DNA from: Streptomyces sp. SolWspMP-5a-2
Lineage (GTDB): Bacteria; Actinomycetota; Actinomycetes; Streptomycetales; Streptomycetaceae
Direction: 5' to 3'
Length of the DNA stretch: 33,897 nt
NCBI RefSeq assembly: GCF_900091845.1
Contig: NZ_FMCI01000272.1
Location: 1-33,897 of the forward strand
Below, piece by piece: positions 25,394 through 33,073 of the stretch. A program made the translations under genes and the position numbers. The notes under the pieces were generated by a model. It had not been told where the DNA came from. It made no database searches and worked only from the letters and a program-made list of their open reading frames with translations. How positions within the stretch are numbered: the first letter of the stretch is position 1; each line of letters opens with the position of its first letter.

Positions 25394-25867
25394 GGGTGGG
25401 ATCTTTCGCTCTGTCGTCGTGTGGGCGATGTCTTGTGCGTCTTTCCCGCGGCGTGAAGCTTCGTTCATGGCCGCCCCCCGTGGTGGCGTGTCGATGTGTC
25501 CCCAGTGTTGCCCCACGGACGTCGTTCCGCAGGTATTTGGAGGCACCTCTTCTCACAGGTTCATGACGCGTCACCCGGGCGGACGGTTCACCGCCCGTGC
25601 CCTGTCACTTCGGATGGTTCTGGCTGGTCCGATGGGGCTAGTCCGTCCAGGTCAACGGCACGGAGAAGCGGCCCGTACGAGCAGATGACTGCTCGTACGA
25701 GCGCGCTGCGGGTGCGTCATGGACGTGCTGCGGACGTGCGGCTCCGGTCGGGTCGCGGGTGAGGCCGGACGGCCTTCGGCGCACTCCTCGATGCGGCTCT
25801 CGATGCGAAATTCGCTGTGGTCCTCGCGCGGCCCTTCCGCGGTCTTCGTGCGGCCCTCCTGCTGTCT
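25394..25867. other. 474-base stretch without a supported gene
   Basis: Open frames here on either strand look like shadows with no recognisable domain or ribosome binding site. The region should contain the minus-strand promoter of the DUF5999 gene at its left end and the 3' trailer of the following minus-strand gene at its right end. The only clear structure is an 11-base inverted repeat at 25674-25699. Confidence 0.5.
25674..25699. repeat. Perfect 11-base inverted repeat, hairpin or operator
   Basis: CGTACGAGCAG (25674-25684) and CTGCTCGTACG (25689-25699) flank the loop ATGA. It is 169 bases past the stop of the minus-strand 194-residue gene, so it may end that transcript; its symmetric CGTACG ends also resemble a TetR-type operator. 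No T-run follows on either strand. Confidence 0.6.
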
Positions 25868-26452
25868 TCAGGCGGGTGTGCCCAGCAGGGGTGCGGGGGT
25901 GGCCCGGTGGCTCAGCCGGGGCAGCAACTCCTCGGCCCGGTGCGGCCGGTGGGCGGCGATGCCGGGCGGCGCGGGCGCCAGCGGGACGAGCAGGTCGGTG
26001 GCTGCCGGGTGGCCGGTGGTGCCGTCGGCCGCGCAGTCGCCGTGCAGCCAGAGCGTCAGCATGTAGAGGCGCGGCACCGACAACAGGCGTGGCTGGTAAG
26101 GCTGTTGCAGCGCCTCGGCCTGGCGCAGCGCGAGTTCCGTGGAGGCGATGTAGGGGCCCTCGAAGAAGTGCGAGAAGGCGTAGCCGTCGGGGGTCAGCCT
26201 GGTCTCGGCCGCGGCCACCGAGCGCTCCCCGCAGCGGATCAGGAACCGCCATCCGGCGAGCCGGGTGGCGGGCGTGCCGGCCGGGGCACTCTCGTCCAGC
26301 ACGTGGACGGGCAGCGGGAGTTCGGGGGCCAGGGGGCCCTGCGCGCGCAGCAGGGACGGGGTGCGGGCCTCGTGGACGGCGGTGGGTGAGGCCAGGGCGG
26401 TGAGGACGGTGCGGAGTGCGGGCGCGGGAGCCGGGGGGACATGCAGCGGCAT
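25868..26452 (-). CDS. Hypothetical protein, proline- and alanine-rich, unrecognised
   Basis: This is a 194-residue soluble protein without a signal peptide or membrane helix. The middle (about 65-145) has a folded look (AGWRFLIRCGERSVAAAETRLTPDGYAFSHFFEGPYIAS). The ends are rich in proline and alanine. Codon use is typical of Streptomyces, with strong GC at third positions, which supports it as a real gene. The ATG is preceded by GAGAGGCG. I recall similar Streptomyces hypothetical proteins but no function. It is divergent from the GCS2-type ligase gene across a 551-base gap. Confidence 0.7.
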   Translation of the reverse strand: MPLHVPPAPAPALRTVLTALASPTAVHEARTPSLLRAQGPLAPELPLPVHVLDESAPAGTPATRLAGWRFLIRCGERSVAAAETRLTPDGYAFSHFFEGPYIASTELALRQAEALQQPYQPRLLSVPRLYMLTLWLHGDCAADGTTGHPAATDLLVPLAPAPPGIAAHRPHRAEELLPRLSHRATPAPLLGTPA

Positions 26453-27003
26453 GGTGGGTCGCCTCTCATTCGACAGGCACGGTGGAGCGAGGGCGGGGGC
26501 GGACGGCGCTGTCTGCTCACGAGGTCAGAGGCCGGGCCACGGCTCAGGAACGAGGAGGGTGGGTGAGGCATGCCGCACGTCAACCTCGACGGCAGGTTCC
26601 GGTACCGGGAGCGCCTAACTCTCTGCCTAGCCGCGAAGTTTATACGACATATGTTCAGGTCAGGTTTCGGCTACCCGTTTCCGACGCGCCCGGCAAGGGT
26701 GCATTCGGTCGGCGATGTGCGGAAAAAATCCCGATTCCGATCCCGCGGAACGGCGGTGACCTCGGGAAAGTACCGGACCGCGGTCGGCCCATTCTCGTCG
26801 GCGTTTTTCACGAGTTTCCGGGCTCCGGAAACCGGTCCACCTTCTTGCCTCGTGAATGTGCCGCCGGTCACATCAGGTCAGGGTAGCGGGTGCCGGGGCC
26901 GGCCGGGGACGTTATCGATCGGCTCGGCTGGGCATCATCCACCGTGACCCAGGAGGCCGGGCGGACGGAATCTCCCGTACCGCCCCCGAAGGAGGGACCC
27001 CAC
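26453..27003. promoter_or_regulatory. 551-base divergent region, locally AT-richer
   Basis: No gene is supported. The stretch near 26635-26660 is unusually AT-rich for this genome and includes TTTATACGACATATG. A 10-base direct repeat TCAGGTCAGG occurs at 26655-26664 and 26873-26882. A perfect hairpin lies at 26814-26832. TTATCGAT at 26913-26920 may be part of the ligase promoter. GAAGGAGGGA before 27004 is its ribosome binding site. Confidence 0.5.
26814..26832. repeat. Perfect 8-base hairpin GTTTCCGG-GCT-CCGGAAAC
   Basis: Two perfect 8-base arms flank a 3-base loop, in the leader region of the GCS2-type ligase gene about 170 bases before its start. It could be a repressor site or an RNA hairpin. 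No T-run follows. Confidence 0.5.
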
Positions 27004-28521
27004 ATGGGGGAGAAGGTCGTGGCGGGTCGGTTCGACCTGTCCGATCGGCAGCACTACCGCGACAAGCTCCGGCGGTGTCTGTCGGGGCTGGAGCTGCTGC
27101 TGGAGCGGAAGCGGTTCGACCGGCCCAAGAACCTCATGGGTCTTGAGATCGAATTGAATCTCGCCGGGCCGGACGGGATGCCCAGAATGCTCAATGGGCA
27201 GGTCCTGGAGCGGATCGCGAGCCGGGATTTCCAAACAGAACTCGCCATGTTCAATCTGGAAGTGAACATCGCCCCCCACCGGCTGGGCGGCAGGGTATTC
27301 GACCGGCTCGCCGAGGAACTCCGTACGTCACTGGCATATGCCCATCGAAAAGCGGGGGAGGTCGACGCGGGAATCGTGATGATCGGCATTCTGCCGACCC
27401 TCGACCGTGACGACCTGGTCTCCTCGAACCTCTCCGACGTCGACCGCTACACCCTGCTCAACGATCAGATCGTGGCCGCCAGGGGCGAGGACTTCCTCCT
27501 CGACATCGACGGCGTCGAGCGCCTCACCTGCACCTCGAAGTCCATCGTGCCGGAGGCCGCGTGCACCTCGGTGCAGCTCCACCTCCAGGTCACGCCGGAG
27601 AAGTTCGCCGACGTCTGGAACGCGGCGCAGGCCGTCACCGCCGCGCAGATCGCCGTCGGCGCCAACTCGCCGTTCCTCTTCGGGCGCGAGCTGTGGCGGG
27701 AGTCGAGGCCGCCGCTGTTCCAGCAGTCCACCGACACCCGCCCGCCGGAGCTCCAGGCGCAGGGCGTGCGACCGCGCACCTGGTTCGGGGAACGCTGGAT
27801 CACCTCGGCGCACGACCTGTTCGAGGAGAACCTGCGCTACTTCCCCGCGCTCCTGCCGATCTGCGACGACGAGGAGCCGCTGGAGGTGATCGAGGCGGGC
27901 GGTGTCCCGAGCCTCGCCGAACTCGTCCTGCACAACGGCACCGTCTACCGCTGGAACCGCCCGGTCTACGGGATCGCCGACGGCTCCCCGCACCTGCGCG
28001 TGGAGAACCGGGTGCTGCCCGCCGGGCCCACCGTCACGGACGTCGTCGCCAACGCGGCCTTCTACTACGGCCTGGTCCGCGCCCTCGCCGAGGAGTCGCG
28101 CCCGGTCTGGACCCGGCTGCCCTTCGAGGCGGCCGAGGCCAACTTCGACGCGGCCTGCAGGCACGGCATCGAGGCCCATCTCGAATGGCCGCGGCGCGGC
28201 AGGTACGGCGGCACCGCGCAGGTCGACGCGGTGACCCTGGTCCGGGACGAACTGCTGCCGCTGGCCGAGACCGGACTCGCCGCCTGGGGCGTGGAACGCG
28301 CCGACCGCGACCTCTACCTCGGCGTCATCGAGGAGCGGTGCAGGCGCCGGGTCAACGGCGCGTCCTGGCAGGCGGCGACCTTCCACCGGGCCCTGGACGC
28401 CGGACTCGGCCGCGACGCCGCGCTGGCCGCCACCACCCGTTGCTACAGCCGCCTGTCGCACGAGGGCGAGCCGGTGCACACCTGGCCGGTCGGGCTCCCC
28501 GAACCGGCGCCCGCGGGGTGA
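27004..28521 (+). CDS. GCS2-type glutamate-cysteine ligase-like carboxylate-amine ligase
   Basis: This is a 505-residue ATP-dependent carboxylate-amine ligase of the glutamate-cysteine ligase family 2 type. The nucleotide/metal motif GLEIELNL is at 46-53 (E48, E50). Family blocks FQTELAMFNLEVNIAP, YTLLNDQIVAARGEDF, EAACTSVQLHLQVTPEKF and GANSPFLFGRELWRESR follow in order. ATG at 27004 follows GAAGGAGGGA by 5-6 bases; the longer frame upstream has no site. Streptomyces makes mycothiol rather than glutathione, so the true substrate is probably not cysteine plus glutamate for glutathione; the reaction is unknown. The first 130 codons tolerate A/T at third positions more than the rest. Its stop is six bases from the convergent VWA gene. 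Confidence 0.85.
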   Translation: MGEKVVAGRFDLSDRQHYRDKLRRCLSGLELLLERKRFDRPKNLMGLEIELNLAGPDGMPRMLNGQVLERIASRDFQTELAMFNLEVNIAPHRLGGRVFDRLAEELRTSLAYAHRKAGEVDAGIVMIGILPTLDRDDLVSSNLSDVDRYTLLNDQIVAARGEDFLLDIDGVERLTCTSKSIVPEAACTSVQLHLQVTPEKFADVWNAAQAVTAAQIAVGANSPFLFGRELWRESRPPLFQQSTDTRPPELQAQGVRPRTWFGERWITSAHDLFEENLRYFPALLPICDDEEPLEVIEAGGVPSLAELVLHNGTVYRWNRPVYGIADGSPHLRVENRVLPAGPTVTDVVANAAFYYGLVRALAEESRPVWTRLPFEAAEANFDAACRHGIEAHLEWPRRGRYGGTAQVDAVTLVRDELLPLAETGLAAWGVERADRDLYLGVIEERCRRRVNGASWQAATFHRALDAGLGRDAALAATTRCYSRLSHEGEPVHTWPVGLPEPAPAG

Positions 28522-28527
28522 GCCGCC

Positions 28528-30282
28528 TCAGCCGCCGCCCCGGGAGCCCGCCGCGACGATCGCCTTCAGCATCACCGCCTGGATCTGCGCCGGGTCGCTG
28601 ACCGACTGGCCGGAGCCGCCGGTCGCCGCGGCGATCGCCCGCGCCTCCCGCAGGTCGGCGTCCGGGCCCACCGCGATCACGATCAGCGGCACCGGCCGCT
28701 CCGGGTCGGCCAGCCGCTCCAGCTCGCTGATCAGCCCGGCGCGGGAGATGCTGCCCCGGTCCTGGTTGACGCCGTCGGTGAGGATCACCAGCGCGTTGAA
28801 CTTCCCCTTCACGTACGAGGAGTTGGCTTCCCGGTAGGCGGCGAGCGCGGTGTCGTACAGGCCGGTGGCGCCGTTCGCCACCGGCCGCAACCCGTCGAAG
28901 GCGGCCTTCAGCCTGGCGCGTCGGACGGTGCCGTCGGACGGGTCGCCGAGGCGTCCGGTCGGCACCAGGACGCGGTAGTCCCGGTCGCCGTCCAGCCGGG
29001 TGGAGAACTCCCACAGGCCGATCTCGTCGTCCTCGGTGAAGGTGGCCAGGGCCCGTTGCAGCGACTCCTTGGTGACGTCCATCCGGGAGCGGCCGGTGTC
29101 CTCGACCGGTTCGGACATCGACGAGGAGGCGTCCACGACGGTCGTGATCCGGGCGCTCTGCACGGTGATCGTCCAGGTGCCGAGCGCCTCGGCCACCGCC
29201 GCGTCCGGGGCCGGGGCGGCCTGCGGCGCCGCGTACGGCTGCGGCTTGCGTCCGCCCGCGCGTTCGACGACGCGTTCCGGCGCCCGCTCGGCGTCCGTCC
29301 TGAATCCGTGCTTCTCCAGGAGCGCGCGCTGCTCGGGCTTGCGGAGGTAGTTCACGAAGCGCAGCGCGGCCCGGCTCTGGTCCGTGGACAGCTCGCCGAC
29401 CATGGCGTACGGGTAGTCCAGGCGCGGCGAGCCGTCCCGCGGATAGAACAGGTCGAGGCCGCCGTCGTCCCCGCTGTTGCGGGTGTACGCCACCTGCTCC
29501 GTGAGGACCAGCGCCCGGTTGCGCCGCGGGTCGTCGCGCTCGCCGTCCGACGCGTCGCGCGGCAGCGTGTCCAGGAGCCTGCTGTCGCTGTCCGAGATCC
29601 GCTCGGAGAGCGCCTTCATCATCGCCGCCGCCTCGGTGCCGCCGCCCTCGGCCTTCCCCGCGGCCGCGCCCAGCCGGGTCAGGGCGAGCAGCCCGGTGGC
29701 GCTGCGGGCCGGGTCGGCCGCGCCCAGCCGCACCGTGTCGTCGCCGAGCGTGGCCCCCGCCAGCTCCGCCCAGTCGTAGGTCTTGTCCGGCCAGCCGAGC
29801 GCCTCGGCCGCGTCCGGGACGATCCCCACCCCGATCGGCGTCGAGGCGACCGTGCCCGCCGTCGTCACGTCGGTGGCGTTGCTGTCCGCCGTGATCCTGC
29901 GGATCCACAGCTCCGAGTCCGGCACCCACACCTGCGCGCCGATCCCCCTGCCCGCGCCGAGCGCGTCCGTCGCCCCGGCCGACTCCCGCGCCGTCACGGC
30001 GACGGCGACGCAGCGGCCGTCCGAGGCGACGTCCTCCGCGCGGGCCTTGCGGGCGGCGGCCCGCAGCGCGGGGACGATGTCGGGGGAGGCGGCGAGCCGC
30101 AGCGGGACCGTCCCGTCCCGGCACGCCCCGTCGAGGGAGAACAGCCCGTCGCGCACCACGGCGGTACCGGCGGCGACGACGAGGACGAGCGACGCGGCGA
30201 CGAGCACCACGCGCCGACGGGTCCCTGACCGGGGGCCGCTGCCGCCCGCCCCATACTGATCGGGCAAGCTGTGACGTCCCAT
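28528..30282 (-). CDS. Membrane-anchored solute-binding and von Willebrand factor A domain protein
   Basis: This is a 584-residue surface protein. One transmembrane helix at about 24-42 anchors it, with the rest outside. Residues about 60-320 are a periplasmic-binding-protein-like fold (LRLAASPDIVPALRAAARK ... ELWIRRI ... LDYPYAMVGEL). Residues about 378-560 are a VWA domain with the metal site D384-A-S-S-S388 and the later ALVILTDGVNQD strand. The combination is common in actinobacteria, but its ligand is unknown. The ATG at 30282 follows AGGGG at a suitable distance; the upstream extension lacks a site. It is divergent from the CPBP gene, suggesting a shared control region of 184 bases. Confidence 0.88.
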   Translation of the reverse strand: MGRHSLPDQYGAGGSGPRSGTRRRVVLVAASLVLVVAAGTAVVRDGLFSLDGACRDGTVPLRLAASPDIVPALRAAARKARAEDVASDGRCVAVAVTARESAGATDALGAGRGIGAQVWVPDSELWIRRITADSNATDVTTAGTVASTPIGVGIVPDAAEALGWPDKTYDWAELAGATLGDDTVRLGAADPARSATGLLALTRLGAAAGKAEGGGTEAAAMMKALSERISDSDSRLLDTLPRDASDGERDDPRRNRALVLTEQVAYTRNSGDDGGLDLFYPRDGSPRLDYPYAMVGELSTDQSRAALRFVNYLRKPEQRALLEKHGFRTDAERAPERVVERAGGRKPQPYAAPQAAPAPDAAVAEALGTWTITVQSARITTVVDASSSMSEPVEDTGRSRMDVTKESLQRALATFTEDDEIGLWEFSTRLDGDRDYRVLVPTGRLGDPSDGTVRRARLKAAFDGLRPVANGATGLYDTALAAYREANSSYVKGKFNALVILTDGVNQDRGSISRAGLISELERLADPERPVPLIVIAVGPDADLREARAIAAATGGSGQSVSDPAQIQAVMLKAIVAAGSRGGG

Positions 30283-30466
30283 GACGGTGGTGCCCCTCCC
30301 TGTCGGACCGCGGGCCGGAAGCCGGTCGCGTGGCGAGAAGAAAGGGGTACGCCCCGCACGGCGTCCGTCCCCCGACGGCCGGTCGCGCACGATGTTCGTC
30401 AGTCCTTCCGAGACCCTAGCGGCGCGCGGACACGGATGAGGCTGGATTACTCAACTGGAGGCAGGT

Positions 30467-31267
30467 GTGCAGGCAGAGGCGGGTGCGGTGGCCGATTCTC
30501 TTCCACCGGAGCGGCTCTCACGGCGGTTCCTCCGTGACGAGACGCTGCTCGTTCTGGGGCTCTCGCTCGGTGCGAGCGGAGTCTCCGCCCTGATCAGTTT
30601 CGTCGGCTCCGTCACGAAACCGGGGGGTCTCAAGGACCAGGCCGCGACGCTCAACGCGTCCGCCGCGCCGGGCCGCCCCTGGCTCGACCTGGCCTGGCAG
30701 CTGTTCGGGATCGCGAGCGCCCTGGTGCCGGTCGCGCTCGTCGCCCACCTCCTGCTGCGCGAGGGCGCCGGACTGCGCGTCCTCGGCTTCGACCGCACCC
30801 GGCCCTGGTACGACCTCGGGCGCGGTGCGGGCGTCGCCGCCGTCATCGGCAGCACCGGCATCGCCTTCTACCTCGCCGCCCGCGGCCTCGGCTTCAACCT
30901 CACCGTGGTGCCCGAGGCGCTGCCCGACGTGTGGTGGAAGTACCCGGTGCTGATCCTGTCCGCGCTGCAGAACGCGATCCTCGAAGAGGTCATCGTCGTC
31001 GGCTATCTGCTGCGCAGGCTGGGCCAGTTGGGCTGGACCCCCGGCACCGCGCTGGTCGCCAGTTCGGTGCTGCGCGGCTCCTACCACCTGTACCAGGGCA
31101 TCGGCGGCTTCATCGGCAACCTGGTGATGGGCGTCGTCTTCGTCCTCCTCTACCGTCGCTGGGGACGGGTGGGCCCCCTGGTGGTGGCCCACTCGCTGCT
31201 CGACATCGGGGCGTTCGTCGGCTACGCGCTGCTCGCCGGGAAGGTCGACTGGCTGCCCACCGCCTGA
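30467..31267 (+). CDS. CPBP-family intramembrane metalloprotease-like protein
   Basis: This is a 266-residue membrane protein with about seven helices. The CPBP (Abi) motifs are present: E173-E174 in the first motif, H207 in the second (SYHLYQG) and H242 in the third (VVAHSLLD). The usual EExxxR arginine is replaced by V178, and the phenylalanine of FxxxH is not present, so activity may differ from the Rce1-type proteases. Members cleave or protect membrane substrates, often bacteriocin-related; the substrate here is unknown. GTG at 30467 follows GGAGG by about five bases. Its 3' end overlaps the convergent PhzF-like gene by 46 bases. Confidence 0.85.
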   Translation: MQAEAGAVADSLPPERLSRRFLRDETLLVLGLSLGASGVSALISFVGSVTKPGGLKDQAATLNASAAPGRPWLDLAWQLFGIASALVPVALVAHLLLREGAGLRVLGFDRTRPWYDLGRGAGVAAVIGSTGIAFYLAARGLGFNLTVVPEALPDVWWKYPVLILSALQNAILEEVIVVGYLLRRLGQLGWTPGTALVASSVLRGSYHLYQGIGGFIGNLVMGVVFVLLYRRWGRVGPLVVAHSLLDIGAFVGYALLAGKVDWLPTA

Positions 31268-32103
31268 TCCGGCCGGGCGCGCAGCTCGCCGTCGATCACG
31301 GTGACCGCGCGCCCGCCCAACAGGGTCCGCTCACCGTGCAGTTCGGTACGGACCCGGCCCGAGCGCGCCGACGCCTGGAGACCGGTGAGCGCGGTCCTGC
31401 CCAACCGCTCGGCCCAGTACGGCGCGAGCGCGGTGTGGGCGCTGCCGGTCACCGGGTCCTCGTCGATGCCGACGTTCGGGAAGAAGCAGCGGGAGACGAA
31501 GTCGTAGCCGCGGGCGGGGTTGTCGGCCCGCGCGGTGGCGATGACGCCGCGCGCCGAATGCGCGCCCAGCGCCCGGTGATCGGGGGCCAGGGACAGGACG
31601 GTCTTCTCGTCCGCCAGCTCGACCAGCAGGTCGCCGACGTTCGGGCCGGTGTCGAAGGCGGCCAGCGGGCGCGCGCCCAGGCCCTCGGCGACGCCGTCCG
31701 GGACCGGGACCTCGCGCAGCGGCGCGGTCGGGAAGTCCAGGGTGATCGAACCGTCCGGCTCGGGCGTCGCGACCAGCACCCCGCTGCGGGTCGCGAACCT
31801 GACCCGGCCCGGGTGGGCGCCCGTGGAGTGCAGCACGTGGGCGGTCGCGAGCGTCGCGTGCCCGCACAGGTTCACCTCGGTGGCGGGCGTGAACCAGCGC
31901 AGCGCCCAGTCCGCCTCACCGCCCTCGGGCAGCCGGTGCGCGAACGCTGTCTCCGCGTGGTTGACCTCCATGGCCACGTGCTGGAGCCAGGCGTCCTCCG
32001 GGTAGGCCCAGGTGCCGTCCGGCAGGGCGTCCAGGAGCAGGACCCCGGCCGGGTTGCCCGCGAACGGGCGGTCGGTGAAGGCGTCGACGATTCGGATGCG
32101 CAT
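31222..32103 (-). CDS. PhzF-family isomerase/epimerase-like protein
   Basis: This is a 293-residue protein of the PhzF/diaminopimelate-epimerase-like fold. The N-terminus IRIVDAFTDRPFAGNPAGV is diagnostic, E51 in NHAETAF corresponds to the catalytic glutamate of PhzF, and CGHATLA and DEDPVTGSAH are the two family loops. The family includes PhzF of phenazine synthesis and many uncharacterised isomerases; no phenazine genes are nearby. ATG at 32103 has no Shine-Dalgarno but lies seven bases after a TAGCGT -10 on the minus strand, so it is probably leaderless. It is divergent from the cyclase gene and overlaps the CPBP gene tail to tail. Confidence 0.9.
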   Translation of the reverse strand: MRIRIVDAFTDRPFAGNPAGVLLLDALPDGTWAYPEDAWLQHVAMEVNHAETAFAHRLPEGGEADWALRWFTPATEVNLCGHATLATAHVLHSTGAHPGRVRFATRSGVLVATPEPDGSITLDFPTAPLREVPVPDGVAEGLGARPLAAFDTGPNVGDLLVELADEKTVLSLAPDHRALGAHSARGVIATARADNPARGYDFVSRCFFPNVGIDEDPVTGSAHTALAPYWAERLGRTALTGLQASARSGRVRTELHGERTLLGGRAVTVIDGELRARPDQAVGSQSTFPASSA

Positions 32104-32110
32104 GACGCCG

Positions 32111-32140
32111 ACGCTACGGGCCGCGCGCGCGGCCGACCAA
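32111..32140 (-). promoter_or_regulatory. Leaderless promoter of the PhzF-like gene with a palindrome in the spacer
   Basis: On the minus strand TTGGTC (32140-32135) and TAGCGT (32116-32111) are 18 bases apart, and ATG begins seven bases after the -10. A perfect 16-base palindrome GGCCGCGCGCGCGGCC (32119-32134) fills the spacer. This is where MerR-type activators and steric repressors bind. Confidence 0.6.
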
Positions 32141-32287
32141 GGCCAATCCGTGACGACTGGCCCGATCGGACGAGGCCGTCGCCGCGCGGCCGGTGCCCGT
32201 GCGGCCGACCGCTGCCACCCTGGGCGGACGGTCCGCGCCGACGCGGCCCGTGTGGTGGAGCGTCCCGTCCGAACCCCGGAGGCCGTC

Positions 32288-33073
32288 ATGCCCCAGCCGT
32301 TCGTCCTCGCCGCCCTGCTGACCGCCCTGGACAGTGGCCGGATCGAGGTCGTCGACCTCACCGCGCCGCTCCACGCGTCCACTCCGGTGATCCAGCTCCC
32401 GGAGCCGTTCGGGCAGACCCAGCCGTTCGTGCTGGAGGAGATCAGCCGCTACGACGACCGCGGCCCGGCCTGGTACTGGAACAACTTCCGCAGCGGCGAG
32501 CACACCGGCACCCACTTCGACGCGCCCGTCCACTGGGCCACCGGACGCGACCTCGCCGACATCGCGTCCGTGCCCGCCGCGCGGCTCGTCGCCCCGGCCG
32601 CCGTCCTCGACGTCCGCGAAGAGGCCGCCGCCGACCCCGACTTCCTGGTCGAGATCGACCACGTCAAAGCCTGGGAGGCCGTCAACGGGCCGCTGCCGGA
32701 AGGGGGTTGGCTGCTGGTGCGGACCGGCTGGGACGCCCGTGCCGACAGCGCCGAGGAGTACCTGAACGCCGACGGCACCGGACCGCACACCCCCGGCCTC
32801 TCCCCGGAGTGCGCCCGCTGGGTCGCCGAGCAGACCCCCGTCCTCGGCCTCGGCGTCGAGACCGTCGGCACCGACGCGGGGCGCGCCCACTCCTTCGACC
32901 CGCCGTTCCCCTGCCACGCCCATCTGCTGGGCAGCGGCAAGTACGGCCTCACGCAACTGCGGAACCTGGGGGCGCTGCCGCCGGCCGGCGCCGTGATCCT
33001 CGCCGGGCCGCTGCCCATCGTCACCGGATCCGGCGCCCCGGCCCGGGTGCTGGCCCTGGTGGAGCGGTCGTGA
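32288..33073 (+). CDS. Cyclase-family protein (kynurenine-formamidase-like metal hydrolase)
   Basis: This is a 261-residue protein of the cyclase/KynB family. The metal-binding motif HTGTHFDAPVHW occupies 72-83 (H72, H76, D78, H82 as likely ligands), and GPHTPGLSPECARW and the LVRTGWD segment are family features. Members hydrolyse N-formylkynurenine or isatin, or act on other cyclic amides. GGAGG is 5 bases before the ATG, which decides the start. Its stop overlaps the GTG of the thiamine-diphosphate enzyme by four bases, so the two products are made together and probably work in one catabolic pathway. Confidence 0.87.
   Translation: MPQPFVLAALLTALDSGRIEVVDLTAPLHASTPVIQLPEPFGQTQPFVLEEISRYDDRGPAWYWNNFRSGEHTGTHFDAPVHWATGRDLADIASVPAARLVAPAAVLDVREEAAADPDFLVEIDHVKAWEAVNGPLPEGGWLLVRTGWDARADSAEEYLNADGTGPHTPGLSPECARWVAEQTPVLGLGVETVGTDAGRAHSFDPPFPCHAHLLGSGKYGLTQLRNLGALPPAGAVILAGPLPIVTGSGAPARVLALVERS

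Noticed and set aside
25638..26252. 204-codon minus-strand frame overlapping the 194-residue gene
   Set aside because: It is a different frame of the same strand with Arg/Pro-rich content; the 25868-26452 frame has better codon bias and a ribosome binding site.
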